DNA of 58,426 nucleotides from a virus. Below the pieces are notes generated by a model. It ran no database searches and had not been told where the DNA came from. It saw only the letters and a program-made list of their open reading frames with translations. The position numbers were made by a program, and so were the translations under genes. Location of the stretch: IMG/VR virus record IMGVR_UViG_3300011114_000309, positions 1 to 58,426 of that record. One strand, given 5' to 3'. Shown piece by piece: positions 1-8,800 of the stretch; position 1 is the first letter of the stretch; every line of letters begins with the position of its first letter.

Positions 1-208
1 TCAAGTAGCTTCTATGTTGCCTAACGAATTAGCTGGAGCTGGTAAAAACGCTGTCACCCAACTTGTAACAACAGGAAAACTCGACCCAACAGTTTTAGCA
101 ACAAGAGTCGGAATGCAAACTGCAACCGATGCGTTAGCCGCTGAAACAGGAATGGATAAAGCTACGGCAAGTCGTCTTGTCAAAGCTGGCGTGACCGCAA
201 TAAGTGGA
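1..208. repeat. Terminal redundancy of a circular genome (left copy)
   Basis: Bases 1-208 match 58219-58426 base for base except position 82 (c) versus 58300 (a). The mismatch is in the third base of a Leu codon (ctc/cta), so it is silent. This is how an assembler writes a circular or circularly permuted genome; the sequence joins in frame across the ends. Confidence 0.95.
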
Positions 209-2326
209 AACGAAATTGGTGCGTTAACACAATTATTTAACGCGGCTGTCACAGGAATAAAACCAGCTACACAAACTGATGCACAAACTACTGCGGCACC
301 AACATTATTAACAGAAACGCAGGCATCAGATCTGCTTAAACTTGGCGGCTTTGATACATCAAAAGATGATCCAGTAGCGCAAGCAATCATAAAAAATCTT
401 TCTGGTACAGAGTACGCGCAAGCATTACCAGTAGGAACACCTACAACAACAATTATTCAAGATGGATTCATTCGTGCGTTGCCGCAGTTAGTACAAGAGG
501 CTGCAAACGATCCAACGATGCAAAGATCGTTGTGGGGAAGGATGATTGATTTTGCAAAAGGTTTGGGAACTGATGCGCTTGCTCGAGTAGGCGCAGCTGC
601 TGCAACACTGTTTTATTCACCTAATTTAAATACAGGTGAACAAGAAGCTTTAGATCGTATTAAACAAGAAGCAGCAAACAACAAAGACTTGGCTAACGAG
701 ATTCAAAGACTTCTTAATCGAGTCCCTGCCCCAACGGCAAATCAAAGTGCAAATGACGTTACGCAACTTGTTATACGTTCAACAAGACTGTTTGACCCAA
801 ACGTCACGCCAGAAACAGAAAAAGAAGTTGTACCCTCTGACGATCCTGATTGGGAAGAATTTAAGCGGCGCATTTTAAAACCTGCGGAACCAGCTACAAC
901 GGCTGCGCCGACCACGCCTACACCTACAACTAAAGCACCAGAAACTAGTGCGGCTCCAACAACAACGGCTGCACCTACTACGCAACCTGCAACAACAAAA
1001 GCTCCTAGCACCACACAAGCACCATCAACAACTCAAAAACCTTTTAACCCGTACGACCCAACGACATGGCCGGATCCGGAAGCCAATCCGGTTTTTAACC
1101 CAGCAGATCCAAAAACTTGGCCCGAAGAAAATACGACTGCTGCGCCAAAGCCATATGATCCAAATAAACCCGTGTTTGATCCAAGAGATCCAACGACATG
1201 GCCCGATCCGGACATAAATCCAGCATTTGATCCAGCCAATCCAAAAACATGGCCGGATACCAATGTTCCACCCAAAACAGTACCAACGACGGGATTACCG
1301 CAGACAACGGTAACGCCTGCCACAACTGCCGTCCCTACTACAAAAGCACCAGTTACTACACAACAGCCAGCAACAACGCAGGCTCCTTCAACGACGTCGC
1401 AACCCGCTACAACGCAGGCACCGGCTACTACAGCGCAGCCAGCCACAACGCAAGCACCTGCTACAACCGGCCAACCTGCAACAACGCAACAACCCGCTAC
1501 AACGCAAGTTCCAGTCACCACAGTAAAACCGTCTGAGCAGCCTACACCATCGACTACTGGAATGCCTTCGACTACCCAGGCACCTGCAACAACACAAGCA
1601 CCAGCAACATCGTTAGCACCAGCTACGTCACAAGCACCTTCTACGTCTTTGGCACCAGCAACATCGTTAGCACCAGCAACATCGTTAGCACCAGCTACGT
1701 CTTTGGCACCGGCTACGACCGTTTCTCCTGTAACGACAGCGTTTCCAGTAACAACTGTAGAACCAGCGACAACAGTAATTACACAAACAACAGTTAAGCC
1801 TGAGATAGGAACAACTGGTGTCCCAACGACAATTCCAGCAACAACTGGTGTTCCAACAACAGTTCCCCCTACAACTGAAGTTCCAACGACGATACCGCCA
1901 ACCACGATAGAACCGACAACTACAGTTAGTCCTACGACAATCGCACCAACTACAGTCGCCCCAACAACAGCGGCACCAAGAGTTACGATTGCGCCTACTA
2001 CAACGCCGTCAACGCCAGGACAAATGGCATGGCCCATGGCACAAGCTATTGCGGCATCATTTGGTATGCCTCAGTTAGCGAATGTCTTTTATTACGGCAA
2101 AGAGTTTGGATCAAAGAAACAGAAGCTAACCAAAGAAGGAACGATTGAAGAAGAAGAATATAAGCCTCTTAGTGTTACTCAAGCTGGTGTAGAACCAGAA
2201 CAAATTGCTGAACAGATTGAAGGCAAAGAGAAAAGAGAGGAAAATTCTGTCGATCAAGTACTTAGGGCAGTTGATGACGACAGCTTATCGTTTGATGACT
2301 TGATACGAATTTTAAGAGGGCAGTGA
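1..2326 (+). CDS. Mucin-like Thr/Pro-repeat virion protein, C-terminal part (N-terminus at 56930)
   Basis: This is the continuation of the gene that starts at 56930; the frame is open from base 2 and matches the frame at the window's end. Joined, the product is about 1204 residues. The visible part has an Ala/Gly-rich helical stretch (up to about base 260), a folded segment (about 300-870), then a long low-complexity stalk (about 890-2010) built from TTxAP and ATSLAP units, with two copies of a WPDP...NPxFDP...PKTWP unit at about 1051-1262. A charged tail follows base 2015. Composition resembles mucin-type stalks. It precedes the ejection-protein genes and follows the nozzle and a fibre-like gene, so a tail or ejected virion protein is likely. 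No enzyme motif seen. Confidence 0.85.
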   Translation, partial: QVASMLPNELAGAGKNAVTQLVTTGKLDPTVLATRVGMQTATDALAAETGMDKATASRLVKAGVTAISGNEIGALTQLFNAAVTGIKPATQTDAQTTAAPTLLTETQASDLLKLGGFDTSKDDPVAQAIIKNLSGTEYAQALPVGTPTTTIIQDGFIRALPQLVQEAANDPTMQRSLWGRMIDFAKGLGTDALARVGAAAATLFYSPNLNTGEQEALDRIKQEAANNKDLANEIQRLLNRVPAPTANQSANDVTQLVIRSTRLFDPNVTPETEKEVVPSDDPDWEEFKRRILKPAEPATTAAPTTPTPTTKAPETSAAPTTTAAPTTQPATTKAPSTTQAPSTTQKPFNPYDPTTWPDPEANPVFNPADPKTWPEENTTAAPKPYDPNKPVFDPRDPTTWPDPDINPAFDPANPKTWPDTNVPPKTVPTTGLPQTTVTPATTAVPTTKAPVTTQQPATTQAPSTTSQPATTQAPATTAQPATTQAPATTGQPATTQQPATTQVPVTTVKPSEQPTPSTTGMPSTTQAPATTQAPATSLAPATSQAPSTSLAPATSLAPATSLAPATSLAPATTVSPVTTAFPVTTVEPATTVITQTTVKPEIGTTGVPTTIPATTGVPTTVPPTTEVPTTIPPTTIEPTTTVSPTTIAPTTVAPTTAAPRVTIAPTTTPSTPGQMAWPMAQAIAASFGMPQLANVFYYGKEFGSKKQKLTKEGTIEEEEYKPLSVTQAGVEPEQIAEQIEGKEKREENSVDQVLRAVDDDSLSFDDLIRILRGQ
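1597..1715 (+). repeat. Tandem 18-bp repeats coding ATSLAP units
   Basis: Units such as gcaccagcaacatcgtta and close variants repeat head to tail, coding Ala-Thr-Ser-Leu-Ala-Pro. Some neighbouring copies are identical at DNA level, which suggests recent slippage or unequal recombination within the Thr/Pro stalk. Confidence 0.8.
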
Positions 2327-2327
2327 A

Positions 2328-3191
2328 ATGGACGGCGATAATGTTACATACGACACCAGCATCTATGGCGACAATGATTTAGAAGCTGGCGACCCTTATG
2401 GTGGCGATCCATTTAGTACTTCAACGTCAGATAATTTAAATCTGTCGGATTATTTCAAATCGCTACCAAGTGATGTAACTGGCTCTGGATCTTTAAGTGA
2501 CATCATTAAAGGCATAGGCTCTTTATTTGCTGGAACTTCTAGTCTTGGAAAAGGTGGACAACTTGCCGGTTTGTTAGGTGCTGCCGCACTAGCCAACAAA
2601 ATGTTTGGATCTAGTGGAGGCGGTGGATTTGCTGGATATCAAGGTGGTATTCCATCCTATACCGCTTCGCGTACGATGAACGCGATACCAACAACCATGA
2701 CGGTTCCTAAACAAGGTGGTGGTACGCAAGTAGTCCCACGTCGTCCTGGTTCAGGAGGTATTTCGTACTTTAGTCCTATGACTTACACCTTAAAACCAGC
2801 AACAACTTCTGGCGCTACAACAGTTACCGGAGGGGCAGGTAACGACACTGTATCTGGAGGTAACGATACGGTTCAAGGTGGCGCAAGTGGTGGGATTATG
2901 TCGTTGCGTAACGGTCATCTAGGTTCTTATTCAGACGGTGGTCAACTGCTTCGTGGGCCTGGAGATGGAGTAAGTGATGATATTCCTGCAACTATCGCAG
3001 ATAAACAGCCTGCACGTCTCGCTGATGGTGAATTCGTGATTCCCGCAAGAATTGTTTCTGAACTTGGCAATGGTTCTACCGAAGCAGGGGCAAGGAAACT
3101 TTACGCCATGATGGATAGGATTAAGAAAGCAAGACGCAGTGCTAAAGACATTGCGGCTGATACTAAAACTGATCGTTATTTGCCGAGGTAA
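2328..3191 (+). CDS. Virion structural protein with conserved ADGEFVIP C-terminal domain
   Basis: 287 residues, starting one base after the previous stop, so in the same operon. An acidic, Gly/Ser-rich N-terminus is followed by a Gly-rich hydrophobic stretch near residues 85-110 and two RTX-like GGxGNDTVSGGNDTV elements near 170-185. The C-terminal ~75 residues (GPGDGVSDDIPATI, LADGEFVIPARIVSELG, then a helix with GARKLYAMMDRIKKAR) match a module I recall from ejection and tail-associated proteins of many marine and freshwater podoviruses. Its biochemical role is unknown. Placement among ejection-type genes supports an internal virion protein. Confidence 0.75.
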   Translation: MDGDNVTYDTSIYGDNDLEAGDPYGGDPFSTSTSDNLNLSDYFKSLPSDVTGSGSLSDIIKGIGSLFAGTSSLGKGGQLAGLLGAAALANKMFGSSGGGGFAGYQGGIPSYTASRTMNAIPTTMTVPKQGGGTQVVPRRPGSGGISYFSPMTYTLKPATTSGATTVTGGAGNDTVSGGNDTVQGGASGGIMSLRNGHLGSYSDGGQLLRGPGDGVSDDIPATIADKQPARLADGEFVIPARIVSELGNGSTEAGARKLYAMMDRIKKARRSAKDIAADTKTDRYLPR

Positions 3192-3193
3192 TT

Positions 3194-4018
3194 ATGGCTA
3201 CTACTACCACACCAGCCGCTGGAACATCTACTCAGTCAACGCTGTCTGAGTGGGCCGGTCCTTATGTAACTGGCATGTTAGGTAAAGCACAAGCTTTATC
3301 TGAACAGCCTTATCAAGTTTATGGTGGTCCAATGACTGCTGGCGAGTCTGCCTTGCAGTCAAAGTACTTTTCAGGATTAGGTGGACTTACGTTTCCTACA
3401 CAGTTAGGACAAAGCTTTTCGTCTTCGACGGCTCCAACGTTACCGACGGCTACCGGACCGGCAGGATCTACCACGCCAACCGGACCAGCGGCGCAGTATA
3501 TGAATCCGTATCTCCAAGCGGTTCTTGCGCCACAGTTAGAGGAGCTTCGCCGTCAGGCTGGAATCGCGCAACAGACACAAGCAGGCAAAGCCGCACAAGC
3601 TGGTGCATTTGGTGGATCTAGATATGGCTTGATGGAAGCAGAAGGTGCAAGAAACCTGATGCAAGAAATGAACAAAACCATCGGCACGGGTTATGCCAAT
3701 GCCTACGATAAAGCCATGCAACAGTTCAATGCTGAACAAGGCCAAGCCAAGACACTGGCCGACATGATGGCAAGTGCTGGCGCGCAACAGCGTGGTATTG
3801 AGCAAGAAGGTATTACAGCGGATTACAACGAGTTCCTTGCACAGAGAGACTATCCGCAAAAACAAGTTCAGTTCTTACAGTCTATGTTGCAGGGATTACC
3901 CATTTCCACAGTATCCACTTCGCAAGCACAGCAATCAGGAATTGGGCAGTTGGCTTCAACCGCTGGCGCATTAGGATCGACCTACGATCTATTGAAGAAA
4001 TTAGGTGTTATTGGTTAA
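3194..4018 (+). CDS. Putative DNA-ejection / internal virion protein
   Basis: 274 residues, two bases after the previous stop. Ala/Gln-rich and helical in its centre and C-terminal half, with the motif AGAFGGSRYGLMEAEGARN near residues 135-155. That motif recurs in proteins annotated as internal virion or injection proteins of podoviruses. No signal peptide or catalytic motif seen. Position between two other ejection-type genes supports the call; the exact role (pore, chaperone or scaffold in the capsid) cannot be read from sequence. Confidence 0.65.
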   Translation: MATTTTPAAGTSTQSTLSEWAGPYVTGMLGKAQALSEQPYQVYGGPMTAGESALQSKYFSGLGGLTFPTQLGQSFSSSTAPTLPTATGPAGSTTPTGPAAQYMNPYLQAVLAPQLEELRRQAGIAQQTQAGKAAQAGAFGGSRYGLMEAEGARNLMQEMNKTIGTGYANAYDKAMQQFNAEQGQAKTLADMMASAGAQQRGIEQEGITADYNEFLAQRDYPQKQVQFLQSMLQGLPISTVSTSQAQQSGIGQLASTAGALGSTYDLLKKLGVIG

Positions 4019-4027
4019 GGAATAGCT

Positions 4028-5842
4028 ATGAACCTTGTTCAAATCCAAGAGCGACTCAAGGACATGCCGCTTCAAGCGGTGATGCAGTATGCCAACGGCA
4101 TGAACCCGGAGGTTCCTCCGTACCTAGCGCTTGGGGAATTGAACCGGCGAAAGAAGATGGAACAGGCCATGCAGCCTGCTGAGATGCCGCAAGGCACAGT
4201 TAAGGAACAACTTGAACAAGAGGTTGGTCTTGCTGCACTGCAAAAACAACTAATGAATCAGTTGCAGACTCAAGGTCTTCGCCAACAACAAGCGGCTATG
4301 AGTCAGGGTCAGCAGATGGCAAACATGCCTGGTCCTGCACCACAGGGTGTACCGCAACCAGAAGTTCCTGAAGAAATGGCAAGCGGCGGTATTACTACGA
4401 TCAACGTACCAGACGATCAGTTTGAGTTTGGATCGGGCGGGATTATTGCGTTTAAAGAGGGTGGGGATAAGGGAAGAAGAATACCCACATCTGAATTAGA
4501 CATAGACCCATTAGGAACGTCAGAAGCTGGAACAGAGGCTTACTTAGCAAAGTTAGCTAAAGAAGCGGAAGAAAAGAAAAAACAAGAAGACGCAGCAAGA
4601 CTTGAGTTCTTGGAAAGAGCTGGCGTTCCTGTGGATATGGTTAAAGCAACCCAAGAAGGACGTGTTTTAACAACCAATCCAATAACACCAGATAGGGGCT
4701 TTCCTGACAATCGTGGATCAGCCCAACGATTCCCACCAGGACCGCCACCTGCTCCTTCGGCGGCTCCTGCTCCTGCACCAGCAAGACAGCCTGTTGCTCA
4801 AGCGGCTGCGCCTCAAGGGATTGCTGCTGTTGCACCGCAACAAGTTGCATACCCACAGGCTGGTCCTATGCAACAAGCGTTAGCAGCTATGGCTACTGGA
4901 CCACAAGCGCCATATCCAAGTTATGAGCAAATGCGTAAAGAAGCAGAAGCTAAAGATGAGTATCTTACGAAACGTCCAGGCGAAAAGCTTGAGCAATATT
5001 TAGCCACGTTGGAACGACGTGACCGAGAAGATCAAGAACGTTTCCAAGAGATGGAGAAAGAACGTACCCGTGGTGCGTTGTGGAAATCATTGATGGCTGC
5101 TGGAGAAGCGTCTCGAGGACAACGAGGAATCGGCGCATTGTTAGGTGGATTTGGCAGAACATCTGAAACCGAGATGGAAGCTGCTCGAGGCCGTGAAGAA
5201 AAGCAACGTGCTTTGATGCGTGAACGTGAAATGAATCGCGTCAAGATGTCGCAAGAAATTGAAAGCGCCAGGATTGCAGCATCAGAAGGTCGGTTCAAAG
5301 ATCAACGTGAACACGAACAAAAAGCCGCGCAGTACAACCAAGAAAACAAAAAGATTGATGTTCAATTGGCTACCACACAAGCGGGTATTGAAGCGGCTCA
5401 ACAAGGTAGGCAGTACGAATCTGCAAGTGCTATGGCGCGAGAGCAACTTCGTATTGAAGCCGAAGCAAGAGAAAGAAAGTTGGATCGGCAATCTCGGGAA
5501 AGCATTGCCAATTTACCTACGGGTGAAGAACGCATGGCAAGTGCTTTCATTAATAACTACATGAAGGAAAATCCCGGAAAGAAATATCACGAAGCATATG
5601 CTGCGTATAAACAATCTGGACAAGGTGGGATACCTGCTGAACGTCAACAGTTGGCAGAACTCAAAGCTTTACAGAGTAGTTTAAAGAGTCAATTAGAAAC
5701 AACCTTTAAAACCGAAGATCGTAAGAAAGTTCAAGAACAACTTAATCAAGTGAATGAGGCTATTGGCCGTATGGCTGGAATTGGTGCGGCGCAAAACCTA
5801 CCTTCAGATATTCAAGATATCCTTAAAAGATATTCTAGATAG
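4028..5842 (+). CDS. Large coiled-coil internal virion protein
   Basis: 604 residues, rich in Gln, Glu, Arg and Ala with long heptad-like stretches (about residues 300-500), so largely coiled coil. The N-terminus (MNLVQIQERLKDMP...PPYLALGELNRRKKME) is a conserved start for ejection-type proteins in this kind of phage. A short GGIIAFKEGG motif near residue 140 is shared with other virion-region proteins of such phages. A Pro/Ala linker spans about 235-290. Probably packaged in the capsid and ejected with DNA; no enzymatic domain recognised. Confidence 0.65.
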   Translation: MNLVQIQERLKDMPLQAVMQYANGMNPEVPPYLALGELNRRKKMEQAMQPAEMPQGTVKEQLEQEVGLAALQKQLMNQLQTQGLRQQQAAMSQGQQMANMPGPAPQGVPQPEVPEEMASGGITTINVPDDQFEFGSGGIIAFKEGGDKGRRIPTSELDIDPLGTSEAGTEAYLAKLAKEAEEKKKQEDAARLEFLERAGVPVDMVKATQEGRVLTTNPITPDRGFPDNRGSAQRFPPGPPPAPSAAPAPAPARQPVAQAAAPQGIAAVAPQQVAYPQAGPMQQALAAMATGPQAPYPSYEQMRKEAEAKDEYLTKRPGEKLEQYLATLERRDREDQERFQEMEKERTRGALWKSLMAAGEASRGQRGIGALLGGFGRTSETEMEAARGREEKQRALMREREMNRVKMSQEIESARIAASEGRFKDQREHEQKAAQYNQENKKIDVQLATTQAGIEAAQQGRQYESASAMAREQLRIEAEARERKLDRQSRESIANLPTGEERMASAFINNYMKENPGKKYHEAYAAYKQSGQGGIPAERQQLAELKALQSSLKSQLETTFKTEDRKKVQEQLNQVNEAIGRMAGIGAAQNLPSDIQDILKRYSR

Positions 5843-5850
5843 GAGCCGTC

Positions 5851-8800
5851 ATGGCAAACATGAACGATCTTTATGACGCACTGCGTCGTGCGGATGCGGC
5901 TGGTGATACAGAAAGCGCAAGAAAACTAGCAGAGTACATAAGGTCGTTACAGGCTCCTGCACCACAACCACCGTCTAAACAACGTACCTACGGGGAAGCA
6001 CTTCAAGATATTGGTGCTGGTGTAGTCGGTGGTATTGGGTCGTTAGTTCAACTACCAGGCCAGCTTTATGGTTTGGCTACGGGTGATATGAGTCGTACCG
6101 GCGCATTAGGCGTTGGTAAAGATATTGAGGAATACGCAGAGACACTGAAGTCTGCTGGCCTTAAAGCCAGAGAAGAAGCAAGACGCAAAGCTATTGAAGA
6201 AGCAACCGCTAAAGAAGGACAGTTTGGTGCGTTCAAATCTGCATTCTCTGAGACGGTCAAAGATCCGGCATTACTGCTTACGTTCCTAGCCGAGCAGGCT
6301 CCACAGTTACTTGTTCCTTTTGGCGCAGCAAAGATTGCTAAGGGTGTTACTGCTGCCAAGGGTGCAGAAGCCGCCGCACAGGCTGGCGTACGCGGTGCTA
6401 TAGGTGCTGCTGGTGTACAGCAAGGTGCAGACGTAGGTGCAGGTGCATACGAAAACATTTACGCAGAACTGAAGTCTAAAGGCGCATCAGATAAAGAAGC
6501 GGCTGAAGGCGCATTGAATCTTGCTCGAGCAGCAGGCGCATCTGGTGCGATTATTTCTGTACTGGCTCAACGACTTCCTGGTGCGAAGGCGTTGGAAGAA
6601 ACATTTGCTGGTGTGCCGGGAACAGCAGGCAGGGCTGCTCGTGTATCTCGAGGTGCATTAGGTGAAAGCGCAGGCGAGATAACCGAGGAAGTTGGCGGTC
6701 GTTTCGGCCAGAACCTAGCGATGCGGGAAGTCAAACCAGAACAGTCATTGACTGAAGGTCTGGGTGAGACTGCTGGTATGGCTGCTATTGGTGGTGGCTT
6801 ATTAGGTGGCGTAGCAGGGTTGGCTCGCCGTCCTCAGCCACCAGAAGCGCCAGTAATAGAACCACCTCCACCACCTCCTATTACATCGCCAGAACAACAA
6901 AGAATTGAACAAACAACCGGCGTTGAAAGACCATCCGCTGTAGGTATTGAAGGGCTGTTATCGGCGGAAGAAGCAGAACGTCAGCGTATTGCTATGCTTC
7001 GTGAAAGATCTGACGAAGCAGCAAGACAACAAGCTGAACGTGCAAGAACAGAAGGTGTTATAGGCGAGACTCAATTCCCTGTATCTGTACCGGAAACGCC
7101 AAGGTTTGAACCGGAACCAGTTACTAAAACCCAAGAAGAACTTGCAGCGCAACAAGCAGAAGTAGATCGTCGTCGTCAAGAAGCAGGTCTTCCTACTGCG
7201 GCGCAACAAAGAGCTGGCATCACTGGGGTAGAGAAACCAAAGATTGCTCAGAGTTCGCCCGTACCTAAGCTTGTAGACCCACGTCCGCTTACAGAACAAC
7301 AAGCGAATGCAAGGCTTGGTGTTTTGAGGGATATGTTGTCTATTGAAGGTGGCGATCCTAATAGTCTTGGTATCGTTCCTCATCCTACCGTTCAAGGTAA
7401 GTTTGCAATCAAGTCGTTTGACTTACCATTTAAGTTATCCCCAGAAACCCAAGCCACGGCATTTGGTACGCCAGAGAAACCGGTAGTCATCGATCCGGTG
7501 GAGGCGTATGTCAATATCGCTAGACAGACGAATACGCCTGCGGCCAAACGGTTTGTCAAAGACTGGGAAGCAGGACGTATCCCAAGAGAGGATGTTGAAC
7601 GTGCGTTACAGACAGAACGTCAACTGTTGAGTCTGCCACCGCTAACATTCCTTGGATCACCTGGGGCGAAGATCTCTCAACAACCTATTGCTGGCCCAAC
7701 GCTAGAAGGTGTGAGAGATGTATTTGATCGCCCAATTACTAATGTTGCAAAGCCTCCCCCTAAACCATACGATGTACCTACTCCTAGCGTTCCATTTTCA
7801 TCAACGACTTGGAATGTATCAGCCGGTCAGGTTGAACCAACAAGCAATCTTGAGTTGCCTGCTATCCAATTTTTGAACAACCCGAGTGTAGATCCTGTGG
7901 ATTATTACATTCGCATGTTGACGAACCTGACAAATATAGATCCAGCATCGTTAACAACAAACGAAGAGAAATCGCAATTCCAAAAAATTAAAACATTCCT
8001 TGAAGCATACAGCCAAAACAAAATACCAAGATCATTTATTGAAAACGCATTAAAACGAACAAGTCCAACTGGAACACCGGTAACCCAACAGCCTCCTACA
8101 CAACAGCCTCCTACGACTGGTCAAGAAGCAGAAGTAACAACGCTGGAAGAATTTAAAAAACGTATGCCTGTTCTAAGGCAAAACGCTGAAGTTGAGGCGG
8201 CAAACTTAGCAGGAGATTTGAAAAAACTTGGAGAAGCGTTAGCTAAGAGTTCAAACCCAGCTATTGCACGGGTTGGAGAACTTACTAACTTAATTGTTGG
8301 TAAAGTGACTTTGAAGAAGCCTCGTAAATTAGCGGCTGGCGTTGCGGGTCAATACGCATACGCTGACGATTCTATTCAAATGGATCGCAGTTATGCAGGG
8401 GATGAACATACTAGCGCGCATGAAATTATTCACGGCTTAGTTGCAAAGTCACAAAGATTCCCTGGACCAAAACAAAAGCGTTATGCAAAAGATCTGCAAA
8501 CGTTATATGAACATGTCAGAACAGAACTAAATAAACAAGGCATGGGATGGGGAAGAGGATATAAAACTCAAGTTTACGGTTTGCTTAACGAGCGAGAGTT
8601 TGCATCAGAAGCAATGACGAACCAAGAGTTTCAATTCATGCTAATGAAAATCCCATACAAAGGGAAAAAGTCAGCATGGTCACAGTTTGTTTCCATCGTT
8701 GCTAATCTTTTAGGCATCAAAAATACAAATGCCTTAAGCGAAGCAATGCTGTTAATTGAAAATCTTGCAAAGGCTGGAAGACCCCTGAAGACACCGATTG

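Noticed and set aside
1033-2037. Long - strand frame opposite the Thr/Pro stalk
   Set aside because: It is the mirror of the ACA/ACC/CCA-rich repeats (Val/Gly-rich product) and has no start signal; a low-complexity shadow.
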